Shown: positions 18,556 through 26,574 of the stretch, one piece after another | Numbering within the stretch: the stretch's first letter is position 1 | Layout: the number at the start of each line of letters is the position of its first letter | Assembly (NCBI RefSeq): GCF_000746095.1 | Contig: NZ_JQKP01000002.1 | Location: 310,001 to 374,000 of the forward strand | Source of the DNA: Ferriphaselus sp. R-1 | Lineage (GTDB): Bacteria > Pseudomonadota > Gammaproteobacteria > Burkholderiales > Gallionellaceae | Direction of reading: 5' to 3' | Length of the DNA stretch: 64,000 bases | The notes under the pieces: model-generated | The model's database searches: none | The model's input: the letters and a program-made list of their open reading frames with translations, nothing else | What the model was told of the DNA's origin: nothing | Translations under genes and position numbers: made by a program

Positions 18556-18646
18556 ATCCCCTCCCCCTTGAGGGGGAGGGCCAGGAAGAGGGTGCTGCGC
18601 GCCTAGCCTCTTCCCTGCCCCTCTCCCATTCAATGGGAGAGGGGAT
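18556..18646. repeat. Two-hairpin palindromic element between DUF971 and ubiE
   Basis: A 91-bp element with terminal inverted repeats TATCCCCTC / GAGGGGATA. Hairpin 1 is CCCTCCCCCTTGAGGGGGAGGG and hairpin 2 is CCCCTCTCCCATT / AATGGGAGAGGGG. It is the intergenic relative of the elements in trhP, mfd and murC, and starts 6 nt after the DUF971 stop on the minus strand. Confidence 0.8.
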
Positions 18647-18652
18647 ACGTCG

Positions 18653-19012
18653 TCAATCCCGGCTTGCGCCCGCCGCTTCCAGCCGTTGCAGATAGTCCTG
18701 CCACAGGCCATCCTGATCCTGCCCCAGCTCATACAGGTAGGCCCAGGTATAAATGCCGGAATCGTGGCCGTCGTCATACACCAGTTTCACGCCGTAGCTG
18801 CCCGAAGGCTGGATATCGCTGATGCCGACGTTGCGCTTACCCACTTGCAGCGTCTCCTGCCCAGGGCCGTGGCCACGCACTTCGGCGGAGGGGGAATAGA
18901 CGCGCAGGAACTCGAACGGCAGGGTGTAGCGTGCGCCGTCGTCAAAGGCGATCTCCAGCTTGCGCGAACTCTGGTGCGCGGTGATCTCGGTGGGTGTGGG
19001 CATGGCTGACAT
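18653..19012 (-). CDS. DUF971 (GBBH-like N-terminal) protein
   Basis: A 119-aa protein of the DUF971 family, related to the N-terminal domain of gamma-butyrobetaine hydroxylase. Motifs include PTEITAHQSSRKLEIAFDDG, LPFEFLRVYSPSAEVRGHGP and HDSGIYTWAYLYELG. I use the ATG at 19012 by similarity to the family start; in-frame ATGs at 19021 and 19003 are alternatives and none has a clear ribosome site. A TATAAT on the minus strand at 19034-19039 could be its -10. It precedes ubiE, a pairing common in betaproteobacteria; role unknown. Confidence 0.82.
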   Translation of the reverse strand: MSAMPTPTEITAHQSSRKLEIAFDDGARYTLPFEFLRVYSPSAEVRGHGPGQETLQVGKRNVGISDIQPSGSYGVKLVYDDGHDSGIYTWAYLYELGQDQDGLWQDYLQRLEAAGASRD

Positions 19013-19072
19013 CAATGGCATAAAACGGCGGCCATTATATACCGGGCAAACACGGCGCAGACCGTGCTGGCT

Positions 19073-19078
19073 TATAAT
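19073..19078 (+). promoter_or_regulatory. -10 box of mfd
   Basis: TATAAT followed by a GC-rich discriminator (GCACGCCC), 27 nt before the ATG at 19106. It rules out the upstream GTG at 19064 as the translation start, because that codon would lie above the transcription start. No clear -35 is seen. Confidence 0.6.
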
Positions 19079-19105
19079 GCACGCCCGATTTGCTGCGCCG
19101 CTGTC

Positions 19106-22100
19106 ATGCTGTTCGATTCCACCCATTCCCGTCCCCGCTACGCCAACCTGCACGGTTCGTCTGATGCCTTGGCGCTGGCGCAACTCGCCCGGCAGAAATC
19201 CCCGCTGGTGATCCTGACGGCGGACGCGCGCGAGGCGCAGCGGCTGGTGGAAGAGCTGCCCTACTTCGATCCTGAGCTGCGCGTGCACCTGCTGCCTGAC
19301 TGGGAGACGCTGCCTTACGACCATTTCTCGCCGCATCAGGATCTGGTCTCCGAGCGGCTGGCGACGCTGCACCATATCCGCACCGGGATGTGCGACGTGA
19401 TCATCGTGCCGGTGACCACCGCGCTCTACCCGCTGCCGCCGGTGAGTTACATGGCGGCGTACACCTTTTTCATGAACAAGGGCGAGCGGCTGGTGCTAGA
19501 CACTTTCCGTGCGCAAATGACGCTGGCAGGCTACACCCACGTGCAGCAGGTGCTCACCCCCGGCGAGTATTGCGTGCGCGGCGGGCTGATCGACCTGTTC
19601 CCCATGGGCAGCCCGGTGCCGTATCGCATCGACCTGTTCGACGACGAGATCGAGACCATCGCCACCTTCGACGTGGACACGCAGCGCACCATCTATCCGG
19701 TGCCGGACATCCGCCTGTTGCCCGCCCGCGAATTTCCGCTGGATGAGGCCGGACAGGCGCGCTTCCGCCAGAATTTCCGCGAACGCTTCGAGGGCGATCC
19801 GTCCAAGGCCAGCATCTACAAGGATGTGAGCAAGGGCATCGCCCCGGCGGGCATCGAGTACTACCTGCCGCTGTTCTTCGGCGAGACCGCCACCTTGTTC
19901 GACTACCTGCCGCCGGCGGCCACGCTGTGCCTGCACCACGCCGTGAACGAGGCCGTCACCGAGTTCGGCAAGGATGCCGCCAGCCGTTACAAGCTGCTGC
20001 GCGGCGATCCGCAGCGCCCGCTGCTGGAGCCGAAAGAGCTGTTCATGGATGGCGAGCAGTTTTTTGGACGGGTCAAGGAATTTGGGCGGGTAGATGTGCT
20101 TGCCGCTGGGGTGCCCTCACCCCAGCCCTCTCCCGAGGGGAGAGGGGGTTCTGATTCCCCTCGCCCTCCGGGAGAGGGGTTAGGGGAGAGGGAAGTACCC
20201 CAAACCTCCACTCCGTGCCCCACCGCCCCCATTCCGCCCATCGCCGTGGACCGCAAGGCGGAGGTGCCGGTGCTGGCGTTCCAGTCCTTCATCCAGCGCC
20301 ACGATGGGCGCGTGCTGTTGCTGGCGGAGTCGCTGGGGCGGCGCGAGATCATGGCGGGCTACCTGCGCGAGTACGGGCTGACGCCGGAGACGTGTGAGAG
20401 TTACGCCGACTTCAAGCAAGGCAAAGCGTCGTTCATGCTGGGGGTCGGCCCCTTGCAGCGCGGTTTCATCCTGCCCGACGAGCACTGTGCCATCGTCACC
20501 GAGACCGAGCTGTATGCCACGCAGCCCAAGAGCCGCAGCGCGCGCGGTGCCAAGAAGAGCAGCGTCGAAGGCATGTTGCGCGACCTGTCCGAACTTAAGC
20601 CGGGCGACGCGGTGGTGCATGAACAGCACGGCATCGGGCGTTATCAAGGGCTGATCACGCTGGATCTGGGCGAGGGCGACAACGAGTTTCTGCTGTTGCA
20701 GTATGCGAGCGAGGACAAGCTCTACGTGCCGGTGTCGCAACTGCACGTCATCAGCCGTTACAGCGGCGGCGCGGCGGAAGATGCGCCTTTGCACAAGCTG
20801 GGCAGCGGGGCGTGGGACAAGGCCAAGCGTCGCGCCATGCAGCAGGTGCGCGACACCGCCGCCGAGCTGCTCAACCTCTATGCCCAGCGCGCCACGCGGA
20901 AGGGACATGCCTTCAAGCTGACATATCACGACTACGAGGCCTTCGCCGCTGGGTTCGGTTTCGAGGAGACCGCCGATCAGGCTGCCGCCATCGAGGCCGT
21001 CATCCTCGATCTGCAGTCGGGCAAGCCGATGGATAGGCTGATCTGCGGCGATGTGGGTTTCGGCAAGACCGAGGTGGCTTTGCGCGCCGCCTTCATCGCT
21101 GCGATGGAAGGCAAGCAGGTGGCGGTGTTGGCCCCCACTACGCTGCTGGTCGAGCAGCATTACCAGAACTTCTCCACCCGCTTTGCCGATTTCCCGGTGC
21201 GGTTGACCGAGCTGTCGCGTTTCCGCTCCACCAAGGAATCCGCGCAGGCGTTGCAAGAGCTGTCTGAGGGCAAGGTGGACATCGTGATCGGTACCCACAA
21301 GCTGATTCAGAAGGACATCAAGTTCGCCAACCTCGGCCTCGTCATCATCGACGAAGAGCACCGCTTCGGCGTGCAGCAGAAGGAGCGGCTCAAGGCGCTA
21401 CGCGCCGAGGTGGACGTGCTGACGCTGACCGCCACGCCCATCCCGCGCACGCTGGCGATGTCGCTGGAAGGGCTGCGCGACTTTTCGGTGATCGCCACCG
21501 CGCCGCAGCGCCGTTTGTCGATCAAAACCTTCGTCAGCCAATACAGCCAGGGCGTGATCCGCGAAGCCGTGCTGCGCGAACTCAAGCGCGGCGGCCAGGT
21601 GTACTTCTTGCACAACGAGGTGGACACCATGCCCAACATGCTGGAAAAGCTCACCAGCCTGTTGCCCGAGGCGCGCATCCGCATGGCGCACGGTCAGATG
21701 GGCGAGCGCGAACTGGAAGCGGTGATGCGCGACTTCACTCACCAGCGCTTCAATGTGCTGCTGTGCTCAACCATCATCGAGACCGGCATCGACGTGCCGT
21801 CCGCCAACACCATTATCATGAACCGCGCCGACCGCTTCGGCCTGGCGCAGCTACACCAGTTGCGTGGCCGCGTCGGTCGCTCGCACCATCAGGCCTACGC
21901 TTATCTGCTGGTCGATAGTCTGGAGGGCTTGACCGCCCAGGCCAAGAAGCGCCTCGAAGCGATCCAGGCGATGGAGCAGCTGGGCAGCGGCTTCTACCTC
22001 GCCATGCACGATCTGGAGATACGCGGCGCGGGCGAAGTGTTGGGCGAATCGCAGAGCGGCGAGATGCAGGAGATCGGTTTCGCCCTCTACACCGACATGC

Positions 22101-22594
22101 TCAACGCCGCCATCACCTCGCTGCGCCAGGGACACGAGCCGGACATGGCGCATCCGCTGGGCGTGACCACCGAGATCAATCTGCACACCCCGGCGTTGTT
22201 GCCCAACGACTATTGCGGCGACATCCACCAGCGCCTGGTGCTGTACAAACGGCTGGCCAGTTGTACTGATCTGAGCGAGCTGGAAGCGTTGCAAGCCGAA
22301 CTGATCGACCGCTTCGGCCTGCTGCCGGAGGCCGCCGAGGCACTGCTGCTGTGCCACCAGCTGCGCATCGCCGCGAAACCGTTGGGCATCGCCAAGCTGG
22401 ATGCTTCGACCGAAGCCATCCAGGTGCAGTTCGTGCCGAACCCGCCCATCGACCCGATGAAGATCATCAAGCTGATCCAGACCAAACGGCACTACAAACT
22501 GGTGGGGCAAGACAAGCTGCGTATCGAGCTGAAATACCACGACCTCACGCAGCGCGTGCTGGCGATCGGGAACTTCCTTGGGGAGCTGGGTTAG
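19106..22594 (+). CDS. mfd: Transcription-repair coupling factor
   Basis: ATP-dependent translocase that removes RNA polymerase stalled at DNA damage and recruits UvrA. It is 1162 aa from the ATG at 19106. The N-terminal UvrB-like part contains HLLPDWETLPYD. The polymerase-interaction domain has AVVHEQHGIGRYQGL. The helicase core has Walker A CGDVGFGKTE (about 646) and DEEHRFGVQQKE (about 748). The TRG region ETGIDVPSANT and the C-terminal UvrA-binding domain follow. Residues about 336-364 are an in-frame repeat element in the linker between the UvrB-like part and the rest. The reading frame is intact. Confidence 0.95.
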   Translation: MLFDSTHSRPRYANLHGSSDALALAQLARQKSPLVILTADAREAQRLVEELPYFDPELRVHLLPDWETLPYDHFSPHQDLVSERLATLHHIRTGMCDVIIVPVTTALYPLPPVSYMAAYTFFMNKGERLVLDTFRAQMTLAGYTHVQQVLTPGEYCVRGGLIDLFPMGSPVPYRIDLFDDEIETIATFDVDTQRTIYPVPDIRLLPAREFPLDEAGQARFRQNFRERFEGDPSKASIYKDVSKGIAPAGIEYYLPLFFGETATLFDYLPPAATLCLHHAVNEAVTEFGKDAASRYKLLRGDPQRPLLEPKELFMDGEQFFGRVKEFGRVDVLAAGVPSPQPSPEGRGGSDSPRPPGEGLGEREVPQTSTPCPTAPIPPIAVDRKAEVPVLAFQSFIQRHDGRVLLLAESLGRREIMAGYLREYGLTPETCESYADFKQGKASFMLGVGPLQRGFILPDEHCAIVTETELYATQPKSRSARGAKKSSVEGMLRDLSELKPGDAVVHEQHGIGRYQGLITLDLGEGDNEFLLLQYASEDKLYVPVSQLHVISRYSGGAAEDAPLHKLGSGAWDKAKRRAMQQVRDTAAELLNLYAQRATRKGHAFKLTYHDYEAFAAGFGFEETADQAAAIEAVILDLQSGKPMDRLICGDVGFGKTEVALRAAFIAAMEGKQVAVLAPTTLLVEQHYQNFSTRFADFPVRLTELSRFRSTKESAQALQELSEGKVDIVIGTHKLIQKDIKFANLGLVIIDEEHRFGVQQKERLKALRAEVDVLTLTATPIPRTLAMSLEGLRDFSVIATAPQRRLSIKTFVSQYSQGVIREAVLRELKRGGQVYFLHNEVDTMPNMLEKLTSLLPEARIRMAHGQMGERELEAVMRDFTHQRFNVLLCSTIIETGIDVPSANTIIMNRADRFGLAQLHQLRGRVGRSHHQAYAYLLVDSLEGLTAQAKKRLEAIQAMEQLGSGFYLAMHDLEIRGAGEVLGESQSGEMQEIGFALYTDMLNAAITSLRQGHEPDMAHPLGVTTEINLHTPALLPNDYCGDIHQRLVLYKRLASCTDLSELEALQAELIDRFGLLPEAAEALLLCHQLRIAAKPLGIAKLDASTEAIQVQFVPNPPIDPMKIIKLIQTKRHYKLVGQDKLRIELKYHDLTQRVLAIGNFLGELG
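20112..20192 (+). repeat. Two-hairpin palindromic element, in-frame within mfd
   Basis: Hairpin 1 is CCCTCTCCC / GGGGAGAGGG (20127-20147). Hairpin 2 is CCCCTCGCCCTCCGGGAGAGGGG (20157-20179). A tail TTAGGGGAGAGGG matches the tails in trhP and murC. It encodes a Pro/Gly/Glu-rich segment with no stop, in a different codon phase from the trhP and murC copies. Confidence 0.82.
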
Positions 22595-22661
22595 CGCGCT
22601 GCTGCAAGCGGCCCGGGCCGGACTTCTGGGCTATACTCTGCGCAACTTGGGGACGAGGGCC

Positions 22662-23939
22662 ATGCCGACACTCAGCCAGATCGAACAACTTCAGCGGATG
22701 AAGCGCTTCGCACTGTATCTGCTACTGGCAGCGGCGGTGCTGTATGCACTGGCGATGGCATTGCACCGCTTCCATCCGCTGTTCGGTTACGTTGCGGCCT
22801 TCGCCGAAGCAGCGATGGTGGGCGCGATCGCCGACTGGTTCGCCGTGGTGGCGCTGTTCCGCCGCCCGTTCGGCCTGCCCATCCCTCACACCGCCATCAT
22901 CCCGCAGAACAAGCAGCGCATCGGCAACAATCTCGCCGCCTTTATCTGTCAGCATTTCCTGAGTACCGAGCAGGTGCTGGCCAAGATCCGCGAATTCGAT
23001 CCGGCGGCCAGACTGGCGAACTGGCTGGCCACGCCACAACAGGCGCAGCTGCTGGGGCGCTTGTCCGCTGATGCCGCCCGCTACAGCCTGATCGCGCTGG
23101 AAGACAGCCGGGTGCAGCACTTCATTCGCGATACCGCCATCGCCCGGCTGGAACAGGTGGACTTCGCCCGCGCCAGCGGCGAGGTGCTGGACCTGCTGAC
23201 GCACGACCGGCGGCACCAGGCGCTGCTGGACGAGGCCTTGCGCATGCTGGACGAGTTGCTGGCCAGCCCGCATGTGCAGGAGCAGGTGAGCGAGGCCATC
23301 GCCGGTGAGCTGCGCAGCATGAACTACCTCGGCGGTACCTTGCAAAGGCTGGGCGTGGACGAGTTGGGCGCGCGCTACTCCACGGCCAAACTGGTCAGTG
23401 GCTTGTCCGGATTGATCGCCGACATCTGCCGCGATACCCGTCACCCGCTGCGCGAGCGCTTCGATCACTACGTCGCCGATTTCGTCCTGCGTCTCAAGGA
23501 CGACCCCGACATGCATCTGAAGGGCGAACAGATCAAGGCGCATCTGCTCCATCATCCGCAACTGTCCGATGCCTTGAGTCAGGCCTGGCACGACCTGCTC
23601 GACTGGCTGCGCGACGATCTGGGACGCGAGGATTCGGTGCTGCGTACCCGCGTCACCGCCACCGTGCAGTTGCTGGGCGAGAAGTTGCAGGGCGACGAAC
23701 CCATGCGTGCCTGGATCAATGAGCAGATCATGGTCGCCGCGCCGCGCTGGATAGAGCAATACCGCGAAGACATCCGGCGTTACATCGCGGAGCGGGTGGA
23801 TGCCTGGGATACCGGAGAGTTGGTGGGAGCGCTGGAGCACAACATAGGCCGTGACCTGCAATTCATCCGCATCAACGGCACCCTGGTTGGTGGCAGTATC
23901 GGCTTGCTGATCTACACAGTGACGCAGTGGCTGCGCTGA
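22662..23939 (+). CDS. DUF445 (YjiN-like) membrane protein
   Basis: A 425-aa protein of the DUF445 family. An N-terminal hydrophobic segment (YLLLAAAVLYALAMAL) is followed by FAEAAMVGAIADWFAVVALFRRP and PHTAIIPQNKQRIGNNLAAFI, the family signature. A long helical region follows, with a C-terminal membrane segment (LVGGSIGLLIYTVTQWL). I use the ATG at 22662; a longer frame overlaps mfd. The family is anchored in the inner membrane, but its function is not defined. It follows mfd closely and may be transcribed from it or from a TATACT box near 22632. Confidence 0.85.
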   Translation: MPTLSQIEQLQRMKRFALYLLLAAAVLYALAMALHRFHPLFGYVAAFAEAAMVGAIADWFAVVALFRRPFGLPIPHTAIIPQNKQRIGNNLAAFICQHFLSTEQVLAKIREFDPAARLANWLATPQQAQLLGRLSADAARYSLIALEDSRVQHFIRDTAIARLEQVDFARASGEVLDLLTHDRRHQALLDEALRMLDELLASPHVQEQVSEAIAGELRSMNYLGGTLQRLGVDELGARYSTAKLVSGLSGLIADICRDTRHPLRERFDHYVADFVLRLKDDPDMHLKGEQIKAHLLHHPQLSDALSQAWHDLLDWLRDDLGREDSVLRTRVTATVQLLGEKLQGDEPMRAWINEQIMVAAPRWIEQYREDIRRYIAERVDAWDTGELVGALEHNIGRDLQFIRINGTLVGGSIGLLIYTVTQWLR

Positions 23940-23958
23940 CTGCCGGTAGAATGGCGGC

Positions 23959-25176
23959 ATGAACACTCAAATCCTGCAGCCGTTCGGGCTGCGCTCCACC
24001 CCGCTCACCTTCAAAATCATGCCGCCGCTGGCGCTGTACGTCCACATCCCCTGGTGCGTGCGCAAATGTCCCTATTGCGACTTCAATTCGCACGAGGCCA
24101 AGCCTGCCCCGAGCCTGTCGCAGGGCGGTGGTCTGCCGGAGGAGGCTTATGTCGAGGCGCTGTTGCGCGACCTGGAGTCGGCGCTGCCGCTGATCTGGGG
24201 ACGTCGGGTGGTCAGCGTGTTCATCGGTGGCGGCACGCCCAGTCTGTTGAGTGGCGCGGCGGTGGAGCGCTTGCTGACCGGGCTGCGCATGCGTTTGACG
24301 CTGGAGCACGATGCGGAGATCACGCTGGAAGCCAATCCCGGCACGGTGGAGGCCGGGCGTTTCGCCGCATACCGCGATGCGGGCGTGAACCGGCTGTCGC
24401 TGGGCATCCAGAGCTTCAACGATGCTCATCTCAAGGCGCTGGGGCGCATCCATTCGGCGGACGAGGCGCGTCATGCCATCGAACTGGCGCAGCGGCACTT
24501 CGACAATTTCAACCTCGACCTGATGTACGCGCTACCGCAGCAGACGCTGGCCGAGGCTGAGGCTGACCTGCGTGCCGCGCTGAGCTTCGCGCCGCCGCAT
24601 CTTTCGTATTACCACCTCACGCTGGAGCCAAACACGCTGTTCGCCCATCAGCCGCCCGTGCTGCCGGACGACGATGCCAGCGCCGAGATGCAGCAGCGCA
24701 TCGGCGAGCTGATGGCCGCACACGGCTACCGGCACTACGAAACCTCGGCCTACGCGCAACCCAGAAAACACTCACGCCACAACCAGAACTACTGGCAGTT
24801 CGGCGATTATCTCGGCATTGGCGCGGGGGCGCACAGCAAGCTGAGTTTCCACGACAAGGTGATGCGTCAGGCGCGCCACAAGCAGCCGCAAGCCTATCTG
24901 GACGCTGTCGCTAACGGCACGCAGGTGCAGAGCGAGCACACGCTCAGCCGGGACGATCTGAGCTTCGAGTTCATGATGAACGCGCTGCGGCTGAACGAGG
25001 GATGCGATGCTGCGCTGTTCGAGGAGCGTACCAGTTTGCCGCTGCTGCTGATCCGCCGCGAGCTGGCCGAGGCCGAGCGGCGCGGCTTGTTGGTGCAGGA
25101 CGGCGGGCGCATCGCGCCGACCGAACTGGGGCGGCGTTTCCTCAACGATCTGCTGGCAATCTTCCTGAAGGATTGA
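23959..25176 (+). CDS. hemW: Radical-SAM heme chaperone HemW
   Basis: HemW family member (formerly annotated as oxygen-independent coproporphyrinogen oxidase), a heme-delivering radical-SAM protein, 405 aa. The iron-sulfur motif is C33-x3-C37-x2-C40 (PWCVRKCPYCDFNSHE). Other signatures are VFIGGGTPSLLSG and NRLSLGIQSFNDAHLKALGRIH. It lacks the extra N-terminal residues of true HemN. The ATG at 23959 gives a 20-aa leader; the ATG at 24019 (MPPLALYVHIPW) is an equally good start, because a TAGAAT -10 lies at 23947-23952. Residues about 48-58 contain a short extra segment resembling repeat DNA. Confidence 0.9.
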   Translation: MNTQILQPFGLRSTPLTFKIMPPLALYVHIPWCVRKCPYCDFNSHEAKPAPSLSQGGGLPEEAYVEALLRDLESALPLIWGRRVVSVFIGGGTPSLLSGAAVERLLTGLRMRLTLEHDAEITLEANPGTVEAGRFAAYRDAGVNRLSLGIQSFNDAHLKALGRIHSADEARHAIELAQRHFDNFNLDLMYALPQQTLAEAEADLRAALSFAPPHLSYYHLTLEPNTLFAHQPPVLPDDDASAEMQQRIGELMAAHGYRHYETSAYAQPRKHSRHNQNYWQFGDYLGIGAGAHSKLSFHDKVMRQARHKQPQAYLDAVANGTQVQSEHTLSRDDLSFEFMMNALRLNEGCDAALFEERTSLPLLLIRRELAEAERRGLLVQDGGRIAPTELGRRFLNDLLAIFLKD

Positions 25177-25207
25177 TAGTCTGACGGCTCACCCAACGGA
25201 GGCCGCC

Positions 25208-25786
25208 ATGATCCATCGTATCGTCGCACTGTTGCTATCCCTGCTTTGTGCCAGCGCGTATGCCGGGGAGGGGCTGGACCTCTACTTCGTGCGTCATGCG
25301 CAGACTCAGGCCAACGCCCAAGGCGTACACACCACCCAGACCAGCAGCACCTTCAGCGAGGCTGGCTTGGCGCAGGTCGAGGCGCTGACGGCGGCGCTCA
25401 AAGGTTATCGCTTCGATGCCATTCTGGTCAGCCCGACCGAGCGTACCCAGCAGACCATCCGTCCCTATCTGGAGCAGAGCGGCAAGTCAGCCGAAACCTG
25501 GCAGGAGCTCACCGAGTGTTGCTGGCAGCGTGATCGGGACGATCCCAAATATGTGGCGGGTACAGAGCAAGTCTGGCGCGCTGCTGACATGATCCGTCAG
25601 CGCTATGGCAATTCCGGCAAGACCATATTGGTCGTCGCTCATTACCATTCGGGGCAGGTGTTGCTGGCCAAGCTGCTGGGAGTGAGTCGCGATGATCTGC
25701 CGGGGCTGGAGAATGCGCGCATCACCCATTTGAAGCAGGATGCCGGCGGCAAGTTCTCCATCGTGACCATCAACGTCGAGCCGTGA
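25208..25786 (+). CDS. Secreted histidine-phosphatase family protein
   Basis: A 192-aa phosphoglycerate-mutase-like protein. It has a signal peptide (residues 1-19, MIHRIVALLLSLLCASAYA) and the catalytic RHA motif in YFVRHAQTQAN. The second catalytic histidine is in VVAHYHSGQVLLAKLLG. Typical intracellular members have RHG and no signal peptide, so this one should act on a phosphate ester in the periplasm. The substrate is unknown. A GGAGG ribosome site precedes the ATG. It converges with trmB, leaving 3 nt between the stop codons. Confidence 0.82.
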   Translation: MIHRIVALLLSLLCASAYAGEGLDLYFVRHAQTQANAQGVHTTQTSSTFSEAGLAQVEALTAALKGYRFDAILVSPTERTQQTIRPYLEQSGKSAETWQELTECCWQRDRDDPKYVAGTEQVWRAADMIRQRYGNSGKTILVVAHYHSGQVLLAKLLGVSRDDLPGLENARITHLKQDAGGKFSIVTINVEP

Positions 25787-25789
25787 GGC

Positions 25790-26467
25790 TCAGCGCTTCT
25801 TGAAGATCAGATCCCATACCCCGTGTCCTAGCCGGATGCCGCGCTGCTCGAACTTGGTCAGAGGCCGGTAATCGGGGCGGGGCGCATAGCCGTCGGCGGT
25901 GTTCTCCAATTGTGGTTCGGCGCTGAATACCGCCAGCGCCTGCTCCGCATATTCCTGCCAATCGGTGGCGAAGTGGATGTATCCGCCGGTCTTGAGTTTG
26001 GGCATCAGGCTGGCGACAAAGGGTGACTGCACCAGACGGCGCTTGTTGTGGCGCGCCTTGTGCCACGGATCGGGGAAGTAGATGTGCACGCCGTCGAGGG
26101 AGCCATCAGCGATCATGTCGCGCAGCACTTCCACGGCATCGTGCTGGATGATGCGGATGTTGTTCAAGCCTTGCTCGTCGATCAGTTTGAGCAAGTTCCC
26201 TACCCCCGGCGTATGCACTTCCAGTGTCAGATAGTCGTTCTCAGGCTTGGCTGCGGCAATAGCGGCGGTGCTGTCGCCCATGCCGAAGCCTATCTCCAGG
26301 ATCTTCGGTGCCGGTCGGCCAAAGGCAAGTTCCAGGTCCAGCGGCTGGGGCGCGTAAGTGATGCCGAAGCGCGGCATCAGTGTGTCAACGGCACGTTGCT
26401 GGGCGGGCGAGACCCGCCCTTGGCGCAGAACAAAGCTGCGGATGTGTCGGTGAGTGGTTTCGGTCAT
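25790..26467 (-). CDS. trmB: tRNA (guanine-N7-)-methyltransferase
   Basis: Methylates N7 of G46 in tRNA variable loops using SAM. The 225-aa protein has the SAM site [15 protein letters not shown] and the family signature [16 protein letters not shown]. The C-terminal [22 protein letters not shown] binds tRNA in this family. It is transcribed away from the MHYT-domain gene; 107 nt separate their start codons. No partner genes are adjacent. Confidence 0.95.
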   Translation of the reverse strand: MTETTHRHIRSFVLRQGRVSPAQQRAVDTLMPRFGITYAPQPLDLELAFGRPAPKILEIGFGMGDSTAAIAAAKPENDYLTLEVHTPGVGNLLKLIDEQGLNNIRIIQHDAVEVLRDMIADGSLDGVHIYFPDPWHKARHNKRRLVQSPFVASLMPKLKTGGYIHFATDWQEYAEQALAVFSAEPQLENTADGYAPRPDYRPLTKFEQRGIRLGHGVWDLIFKKR

Positions 26468-26574
26468 GACAGGTTTTAATGAATAGCCGCGTGGCTCGAA
26501 TGGAGTAGAATTTTACCCGAGTCCGCCATTGCCACCACGGACTCTTGAGGGTGAGTCATCACAAGGGCGAGTTG

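Noticed and set aside
20100-20260. Frameshift or assembly error in mfd
   Set aside because: The abrupt Pro/Gly-rich stretch is explained by the in-frame repeat element; family sequence resumes in the same frame.
20180-21361. A 393-codon minus-strand frame inside mfd
   Set aside because: Opposite the intact helicase core; no recognisable motif.
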